From Methanobacteriota archaeon (GTDB lineage: Archaea; Methanobacteriota; Methanobacteria; Methanobacteriales; Methanobacteriaceae), in contig JAEZAV010000141.1 of the NCBI GenBank assembly GCA_023430285.1, positions 1 through 58,147 on the forward strand: 58,147 nt of DNA, given 5' to 3'. Within the stretch, counting starts at the first letter, position 1; every line of letters starts with the position of its first letter. The position numbers and the translations under genes were made by a program. The notes under the pieces were generated by a model. The model was not told where the DNA came from and ran no database searches. It saw nothing but the letters and a program-made list of their open reading frames with translations. Below are positions 52,457 through 58,147 of this stretch, piece after piece.

Positions 52457-53266
52457 ATGAGTGTATTGGAAGTTAAAAAGGCAACATTTGCCTATGAAAA
52501 TTCGTGTAACATCTTTGAAGACATAAATTTAACAGTTGATGCAGGTGATGTTGTCTGCATACTGGGATCAAATGGATGTGGTAAGACTACATTAATAAAG
52601 TGTTTGAATAGATTGCATGATCTCAAAGAAGGTGCTATTTACATCAAGGGTATGGACATTAAAAGAATTGATCAACGAACAATAGCACGCAACATTGGAT
52701 ATATTCCACAGGGACATGTTTCAACATTTGCTTTCACAGTATTTGATGTGGTACTCATGGGAAGAACTCCCCACATAGATTATTTAGATTCTCCTGGAAA
52801 GGAAGATTTCAGGATAACTGAAGAAGCCCTCAAAAAATTTGGAATATACCATTTAAAGGATAAACCCTACACCTCTTTAAGCGGTGGGGAACAGCAACTG
52901 GTATTCTTTGCAAGGGTAATAACTCAAGAACCATCTATACTACTTTTAGATGAACCTACATCCCATTTAGATTTTGGAAATCAATTAAAAACCTTGAACA
53001 TAATTTCACAACTTTCCAAAGAAGGCATATCAATTGTTATGACATCACATTATCCCGATCATGCATTTATATCCTCAAATAAAGTTGCATTGATGAAGGA
53101 TCACAAATTTATTGGAATTGACAGCCCCGAGAAAATTATTACAAAGGAAAACATGGAAAATATTTACGGAATTGAAGTAAAAATAATGGACATATCTCCA
53201 GATAGAAAAATTTGTGTACCACTCATGCCTACAAATGGATCTAATAATGAATTTGTACACAAGTAA
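52457..53266 (+). CDS. ABC transporter ATP-binding protein, FepC/BtuD type
   Basis: A 269-residue ATPase with Walker A GSNGCGKTT near residue 35, signature LSGGEQQLV near residue 140, Walker B ILLLDEPTSHLD and the switch His in MTSHYPDHA. This class energises FecCD-type permeases. AGGTGA precedes the ATG. It completes the importer and is followed after 39 bases by a TrmO-like gene. Confidence 0.94.
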   Translation: MSVLEVKKATFAYENSCNIFEDINLTVDAGDVVCILGSNGCGKTTLIKCLNRLHDLKEGAIYIKGMDIKRIDQRTIARNIGYIPQGHVSTFAFTVFDVVLMGRTPHIDYLDSPGKEDFRITEEALKKFGIYHLKDKPYTSLSGGEQQLVFFARVITQEPSILLLDEPTSHLDFGNQLKTLNIISQLSKEGISIVMTSHYPDHAFISSNKVALMKDHKFIGIDSPEKIITKENMENIYGIEVKIMDISPDRKICVPLMPTNGSNNEFVHK

Positions 53267-53305
53267 TGCTAATTATATCATAATAAAACTTACAGGTGAA
53301 AATAA

Positions 53306-53800
53306 ATGAAAACTATTGAATTTAAATCCATAGGTACCATACACACACCATTCAAGGATCTTGAGGGAATGCCCATACAACCAATTGGTGCAAGGGGAGT
53401 GAAGGGTCAAATAGAACTTGAAAAGGAATATGAAGGCGGATTAAAGGATCTTGACGGATTTTCACATATAATACTCATCTATCATTTGCACCTGTGCAAC
53501 GGTCACCTTTTGGAAGTTAAACCATTTTTAGACACAGAAAAACGGGGAATTTTTGCCACAAGATCACCTAAGCGACCCAATCAAATAGGAATATCTGTGG
53601 TCCGCCTTGAAAACATAGAAGGATCAACCCTACATGTACAAGATGTTGATGTGGTGGATGGAACACCGTTACTGGATATTAAACCCTACGTTCCACACTT
53701 CGATAAACACGAAGCTGATGACGTTTCAATAGGCTGGTTTGAAGACAAGCATCAAGAAGCATCTGATAAAAGATCAGACAGAAGATTCATAGACGACTAA
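53306..53800 (+). CDS. trmO: TrmO/TsaA-type SAM-dependent protein
   Basis: A 164-residue protein of the YaeB/TsaA (UPF0066) family, whose characterised bacterial member methylates N6 of t6A in tRNA. Motifs are SIGTIHTPF at the start, GFSHIILIYH, and FATRSPKRPNQIGISVVRLE (SAM site). Archaeal members are often found beside metal transporters and FmdE genes, and may have other roles. It ends the co-directional cluster and is convergent with nrpR. Confidence 0.85.
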   Translation: MKTIEFKSIGTIHTPFKDLEGMPIQPIGARGVKGQIELEKEYEGGLKDLDGFSHIILIYHLHLCNGHLLEVKPFLDTEKRGIFATRSPKRPNQIGISVVRLENIEGSTLHVQDVDVVDGTPLLDIKPYVPHFDKHEADDVSIGWFEDKHQEASDKRSDRRFIDD

Positions 53801-53916
53801 ACCAAGAAATAATTTATTGGGATTTAATTACTAAATTCCAAATTATTCTTAAATTCTTTTTTTATGCCTTAATTAAAATGACATGTTATACCAAAAATTG
53901 GTTTATTTTTACTGGA

Positions 53917-55611
53917 TTAGAACTCTTCCATATCAGAAACCTTCATCATGGTTTCAACTGCCTTAGGTTCAACATCCATACCATGTTCCTTTAATGCAGC
54001 AATAGGGTTTAATCCTCCTGGAGCTACAATTCCAACATGGTAACGTTCCACTTTGGCATTGTAAACGAGTTCACTTGGTTTGCCTATTTTAAGTATTGAA
54101 AATCCAGCATCCTGCACTTCTTCGAGCACTTCCACAGCATCCTGACGTGAAACATATGGAATTTCTCTTAAACTAGCTAAAACTCGACCCCCTCCCTTAA
54201 TTGCTTCATTCACTGATGTCATGTTCTTGGCAATGTATATCTCATGGGGATCCAATGATGATCCATTGTATGCTGTTAGTTCAATGAAACGTGGCTGTTT
54301 GGCATTGGTTTCTAAAATTCCTCCGTACTGTGGTGTGGTTGACACACCATGTTTTGTGAGTATTCCGTCTATTGTTAGACTGCATACTGTGGCTATTCCC
54401 ACCTTATCATTTTCGTTACCCGGAACTGTGGCGAAATATTTACTTGTACAGAATTTTGGCCCGACTTTCATTACTTCCTCGAAGATGTCCATGGCATCAT
54501 CAAGATCCTGTTTTTTAATGTAAGAAACATTGGTTATGACATTCCCTGCATGGGTTTCAACATCAAAATCAACTTGATAGATCAAATTCCAAGTTTTAGA
54601 AAGGAGAAACTTGACTTTTTCTGCCTTTTCTGGACCTGTAATTTTTAAAATGGAACTGGAATCTACAAAATTCTCCATACCATTAAATTCTAAGTTATTT
54701 TCTGCTAATTTTATATTTACAGTGTACCCTGCTTCTTTAGCTGCGCATAATGGTGAAATTCCTCCGGTAACTGCTATTCCAACCATGTTATCATCGACGG
54801 GTATACCGAGAACAGATTCTCCTTCTTTACCCATCTTTAAAAGTCCATGAATCCCAATTTTTTTAAGATCCTTGAACAAAGAAGTTGCACTGGCCCTTGC
54901 ACTCTTAGGTATAAGCCTGAAATTTGCAGGTATGGTTCCATTTCCATCTTCTATTACCTTCAAAACAGAAGTCATGTTTTTATCTGTAAATGCTTCAAGT
55001 GGAGTCATTGAAGTCTTTTTGTAGGATATTAATTCGGTGAACCTTGTTGGAACATAATCATTCACCTTTACAATACCTCCATACTTGGGTATGACTGGTA
55101 TTCCCTTTCCAAGCAGCATACCATCGATGGTTGTACCACAAACAGTATCGAACTTCACTTCTTGGCCTTCAACAGGAGTCTCATGGAACTTCACGTAGTT
55201 ACTCACTGCCACTCCCTTTTCAAATACAGACTTAAGCAGTTCTATTATGTCTTTTTCATATTTGAATGAGGATGTGTTTACTATGACTTTTCCAGTTCCA
55301 TCTAAGGGGTTAAGTGTTGTTTGATGGATCATGTCCTCAAACTTGGAAAAGATGAAATCTACTTGGTCGTAGATCAGTCCTTTATCTAGTTCTTTATGTC
55401 CTTTATTAGTTATTTGTCTTCCTGCGTATCCTATACGTTCAGTGAATCCTTTTTCATCCAAAATTCGCATGTGATATCGCACTGCCCTTTCTCCAAGGTC
55501 GTAACCTTTCTTTTTGAGTTCTTCTGCTATGGTTTTGGCTCCCAGCACTTCATCTCGGTCTGCCAGAATACGCAGAATTTCCATCATTTTACGATCAGTC
55601 TCTTGCGGCAT
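53917..55611 (-). CDS. nrpR: Nitrogen-responsive repressor NrpR
   Basis: A 564-residue archaeal repressor of nitrogen-assimilation genes. Residues about 1-80 form a winged helix-turn-helix (DEVLGAKTIAEELKKKG, RAVRYHMRIL). Two tandem NrpR domains follow, about 85-320 and 325-560; each has a GxPVxPKYGG/GVSTTPQYGG element, an E-(L/I)-x-x-Y-(K/N) element and a GIAVTGGISPLCA/GIVAPGGLNPIAA element. 2-Oxoglutarate releases it from GGAA-N6-TTCC operators. GGTGAA precedes the ATG. It lies 170 bases downstream of glnA. Confidence 0.95.
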   Translation of the reverse strand: MPQETDRKMMEILRILADRDEVLGAKTIAEELKKKGYDLGERAVRYHMRILDEKGFTERIGYAGRQITNKGHKELDKGLIYDQVDFIFSKFEDMIHQTTLNPLDGTGKVIVNTSSFKYEKDIIELLKSVFEKGVAVSNYVKFHETPVEGQEVKFDTVCGTTIDGMLLGKGIPVIPKYGGIVKVNDYVPTRFTELISYKKTSMTPLEAFTDKNMTSVLKVIEDGNGTIPANFRLIPKSARASATSLFKDLKKIGIHGLLKMGKEGESVLGIPVDDNMVGIAVTGGISPLCAAKEAGYTVNIKLAENNLEFNGMENFVDSSSILKITGPEKAEKVKFLLSKTWNLIYQVDFDVETHAGNVITNVSYIKKQDLDDAMDIFEEVMKVGPKFCTSKYFATVPGNENDKVGIATVCSLTIDGILTKHGVSTTPQYGGILETNAKQPRFIELTAYNGSSLDPHEIYIAKNMTSVNEAIKGGGRVLASLREIPYVSRQDAVEVLEEVQDAGFSILKIGKPSELVYNAKVERYHVGIVAPGGLNPIAALKEHGMDVEPKAVETMMKVSDMEEF

Positions 55612-55781
55612 TTGTTCACCAATAAAAACACTTTTTTTAAGTTATTACTTTGAATTTATAAGTCTAAATCCTTCAATGCAAATCTATTGAATGGAATATT
55701 TAAAAAGCTTATGTTAATAATTTTTTAACAAATTCAGTTTTTTTATTACCGAATTTTAAAAATAAAAAAGGAAGGGAAAAA

Positions 55782-57110
55782 TTAAATCATCAAGTACTTT
55801 TCGAGTTCGTATGGGAATACCTGTATCCTGTAGTCGTCCCATTCTTTTTTCTTGATGTCCATGAACTGTTTGTATACATGGTCACCGAGGGATGATTTAA
55901 CAACTTCATCATGTTCTAGGGCATGGTATGCTTCCCAGAGGCTGGATGGTAGTGTTTCAATTCCTTCTCTTTCTAGTCCTGCTGCATCTAATCCGAACAC
56001 ATCGATTTCTGTTGCTTCACCTGGATCGATTTTGTTGTTGAGACCGTCCATTCCAGATTCTAACATTGCTGCAAATGCTAGGTATGGGTTACAGGATGGG
56101 TCTGGGCATCTGAATTCAACCCTTGTACCGTTTCCACGGGAGGCTGGGATTCTGACTAATGTTGACCTGTTTTTAAGACCGTATGCTATGTAGCATGGTG
56201 CTTCGTATCCTGGTACTAACCTTTTGTAGGAGTTCACAGTAGGTGCAACAATTGCAGATAGTGCTTTGGAGTGTTTGAGTAATCCTCCTATGAAGTATCT
56301 TGCTTCTTCAGACAACTGATCTTGTCCATCAGGGTCGTAGAAGATGTTTTTTCCGTTTTTGAATAAACTCTGGTGGACGTGCATTCCGCTTCCGTTTACA
56401 CCGAAGAATGGTTTAGGCATGAAAGTAACCATGTAACCTAGGTTGTCCACTATGGCTTTTATGGCCTGTTTGAAGGTTATGACAGCGTCTGCTGTTTTCA
56501 TTGCGTGGTCAAATTTGAAGTCAATTTCGTGCTGACCTGGTCCCACTTCGTGGTGGCTTACTTCAACTTCAAAGTTAAGTTCCTCTAATCCTAAAACTAG
56601 TTCTCTTCTAACATCAGTTCCCTGGTCAACAGGTTCAACATCGAAGTAGATACCGTTGTCGTGGGGTACTATATGACCTTCTGCATCTTCACCTATGATG
56701 AAAAATTCAGGTTCTGGGCCAACGTTGTACTCGTAACCTTTGTCTTCAATTTTTGCAAGAGCCTTTTTGAGAACGTATCTTGGGTCTCCTTCAAAAGGAG
56801 TCATATCTGGCCAGAATATGTCACATATAAACCTGCATACACCTTTTTCTTCTGGTCTCCATGGTAGTGTGGAGAATGTGTCAGGGTCTGGTTTAATAAT
56901 CAAGTCACTTGCATTTATGTCAACAAATCCATCTACTGATGAACCATCAAACAGTAATCCATCTTTGAGTATGTCTTCAATGTCTCCTGGTTTTGATATT
57001 GGGACTGCCATGTTTTTTGGAGTTCCATGTATATCCACGAACTGCAGTCTAACAAATTTTGTGCCGCATCTTTCAATGTTTTCAATAACCTTTCCTATTT
57101 TGTCTTCCAT
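55782..57110 (-). CDS. glnA: Glutamine synthetase, type I
   Basis: A 442-residue GSI subunit that makes glutamine from glutamate, ammonia and ATP. Signatures include FVDIHGTPKNM, VGPEPEFFI, NGSGMHVHQSLF (metal and ammonia site), RLVPGYEAP and STLVRIPASRGNGTR. There is no Tyr adenylylation region of the enterobacterial type; the length matches the archaeal/Gram-positive GSI-alpha class. GGAGGT eight bases before the ATG at 57110 fixes the start; TTG at 57116 is in frame. An NrpR operator lies in its promoter. Confidence 0.96.
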   Translation of the reverse strand: MEDKIGKVIENIERCGTKFVRLQFVDIHGTPKNMAVPISKPGDIEDILKDGLLFDGSSVDGFVDINASDLIIKPDPDTFSTLPWRPEEKGVCRFICDIFWPDMTPFEGDPRYVLKKALAKIEDKGYEYNVGPEPEFFIIGEDAEGHIVPHDNGIYFDVEPVDQGTDVRRELVLGLEELNFEVEVSHHEVGPGQHEIDFKFDHAMKTADAVITFKQAIKAIVDNLGYMVTFMPKPFFGVNGSGMHVHQSLFKNGKNIFYDPDGQDQLSEEARYFIGGLLKHSKALSAIVAPTVNSYKRLVPGYEAPCYIAYGLKNRSTLVRIPASRGNGTRVEFRCPDPSCNPYLAFAAMLESGMDGLNNKIDPGEATEIDVFGLDAAGLEREGIETLPSSLWEAYHALEHDEVVKSSLGDHVYKQFMDIKKKEWDDYRIQVFPYELEKYLMI

Positions 57111-57150
57111 GATCAATTACCTCCATGAGAATATTCATGATCTTTATACC

Positions 57151-57164
57151 GGAAAGTAGTTTCC
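57151..57164 (-). promoter_or_regulatory. NrpR operator in the glnA promoter
   Basis: GGAA-AGTAGT-TTCC is an exact match to the known NrpR operator GGAA-N6-TTCC. It lies just downstream of a TATA box (TTTATATATT, about 57172-57182), around the expected transcription start of glnA. Confidence 0.88.
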
Positions 57165-57386
57165 TTTTAATAATATATAAATGTTTTGAAGATAATTCAG
57201 TGATCTAATGTACAGATTCCATTGGTTTTTACTGTACATTGATGATAATATCCAAGGATCGAAGTTGAAATGCATAACCTCACCCAACAAAGATTTTTTA
57301 ATAAAACTACTTTTTAACTAACAGAAACTGATGTACGTCCATCAACCAATCATTAAACCAAAAAAAAGAGTAAAATCAGGATTTAA

Positions 57387-58139
57387 TTAGAATTCAACAA
57401 CTGAAAATGATTCTTTCTTTAAAAGATCGAATATTAATACTTCAGGTGCCAAGATAATATTTCCCTTACCAGTCAATATCTTCACAACTTCAAATGACTG
57501 TAAACATCCCACTATGTTTGGAACTGGTCCAATAACAGGTGGAACCTCTTTAGCCAATTTTGAAACTTCGTTAAAAACTTCTTCAGTCAATTCTTTACCA
57601 GAAGAATTCAATCTAAATGTTTCTTCGTAATTGGGAGTTTCATTGGTGAAGGTTGTGACTTGTCCCATTGTACCATGAATGGCACCGTGCACAAAAGGCA
57701 CCCCAAGTTCCATTGCTTTTCTACTGGTTATAATTCTTGTTTTTAGGTTGTCAAGGGCATCCACCACGATACTGCTGCCCTTCACTATCTCTTCAACGTT
57801 TGACTCATTTAACTCTGTGTTGAAGACCTCGATGTCAACAAATGGATTAATGGACTGGATCGTTTCTTTGGTTACATCTGTCTTTGGGTGTCCAACATGA
57901 TCTATGCTGCTCATGAGCTGTCTGTTAATATTGGAGTAATCAAATACATCTTTATCAACTATTTTAAGATGATTTATTCCCATCCTTGCAAGCATTTCAA
58001 TTACTGCGCCTCCAATACCTCCACACCCAATCACAGTAACTACTGAATCTTTAAGTTTTAACTGCTCTTTTTTGTTTAAAATTCCCTTCTGCCTGTTGAT
58101 CATTTCCCAGTATATATTTTCATCGTAATCATTTGACAT
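57387..58139 (-). CDS. ThiF/MoeB/HesA-family E1-like adenylyltransferase
   Basis: A 250-residue Rossmann-fold enzyme that adenylates the C-terminal Gly of a ubiquitin-like sulfur carrier. The nucleotide motif is VIGCGGIGGAV near residue 36, followed by DKDVFDYSNINRQ, the conserved Arg, DALDNLKTR and PFVHGAIHG. The CxxC zinc pairs of MoeB/ThiF are missing, and only one late Cys (IVGCLQSFE) is seen, as in several archaeal members. It could serve molybdopterin, thiamine or tRNA thiolation; the gene stands alone here. The start ATG lies near the window edge but the gene is complete. Confidence 0.9.
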   Translation of the reverse strand: MSNDYDENIYWEMINRQKGILNKKEQLKLKDSVVTVIGCGGIGGAVIEMLARMGINHLKIVDKDVFDYSNINRQLMSSIDHVGHPKTDVTKETIQSINPFVDIEVFNTELNESNVEEIVKGSSIVVDALDNLKTRIITSRKAMELGVPFVHGAIHGTMGQVTTFTNETPNYEETFRLNSSGKELTEEVFNEVSKLAKEVPPVIGPVPNIVGCLQSFEVVKILTGKGNIILAPEVLIFDLLKKESFSVVEF

Positions 58140-58147
58140 TTACAAAC

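Noticed and set aside
1..58147. Insertion sequences, integrases, prophage or tRNA genes
   Set aside because: No transposase or integrase motif, terminal repeat pair or tRNA cloverleaf was recognised on either strand.

Overview
This window comes from a hydrogenotrophic methanogenic archaeon of the Methanobacteriales, most likely a mesophilic Methanobacterium. The evidence is a complete formylmethanofuran dehydrogenase operon, class I lysyl-tRNA synthetase, NrpR-type nitrogen control, archaeal GGTGAT/GGAGG ribosome binding sites and TATA-type promoters, low GC, and large beta-helix (adhesin-like) surface proteins. No rRNA, tRNA, CRISPR array or transposase was seen.

Layout. 1-9.3 kb is housekeeping: the 3' part of anaerobic ribonucleotide reductase, an M20 hydrolase, a two-gene UGSC-motif redox pair, LysRS, ThiC and a PfkB nucleoside kinase. 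9.4-19.9 kb is centred on formate and the molybdopterin cofactor: a ModE/PBP-like regulator, a 770-base gap holding an unidentified twin-hairpin RNA candidate, 6-phospho-3-hexuloisomerase, FdhD, NuoE- and NuoF-like NADH-module subunits, MoaA, MobB, and a 901-residue formate dehydrogenase catalytic subunit with a NuoG-like N-terminus. 20.1-27.1 kb is the formylmethanofuran dehydrogenase operon in the order H-F-G-D-B-A-C, followed by two small paralogues. 27.2-33.5 kb is a metal and redox island on the minus strand: an FmdE-like protein, a tungstate/molybdate-binding protein, ModE, a second FwdF-like polyferredoxin with its own ferredoxin, a Mop molbindin, a short ribbon-helix-helix protein and a SAM methyltransferase. 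34-46.3 kb holds four large surface proteins, the remnant of another, and a paralogous methyltransferase. 46.7-53.8 kb is a co-directional cluster of a DUF2162-like membrane protein, an ExbB/MotA-like channel, a DUF2149-like ExbD analogue, a methyltransferase, a FecB/FecCD/ATPase importer, FmdE and TrmO. 53.9-58.1 kb carries nrpR, glnA with a perfect NrpR operator, and a ThiF/MoeB-like E1 enzyme.

Main discovery. A 24-bp element made of a CGATA/TATCG inverted repeat wrapped around a TATA box occurs four times, each time in promoter position: before a probable small RNA or long leader upstream of the FmdE-like gene, before the ferredoxin/polyferredoxin pair, before the surface-protein/methyltransferase unit, and before the ExbB-ABC-FmdE cluster. 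It defines a candidate regulon linking surface proteins, energised membrane transport, FmdE proteins and Fe-S electron carriers. Mo/W control by the ModE encoded between the sites is the leading hypothesis, but this is inferred. Other points of interest are the twin-hairpin RNA, likely AUU and AUC start codons, a degraded surface-protein tail that still carries its terminator, and an NADH-module-type formate dehydrogenase set in a methanogen.
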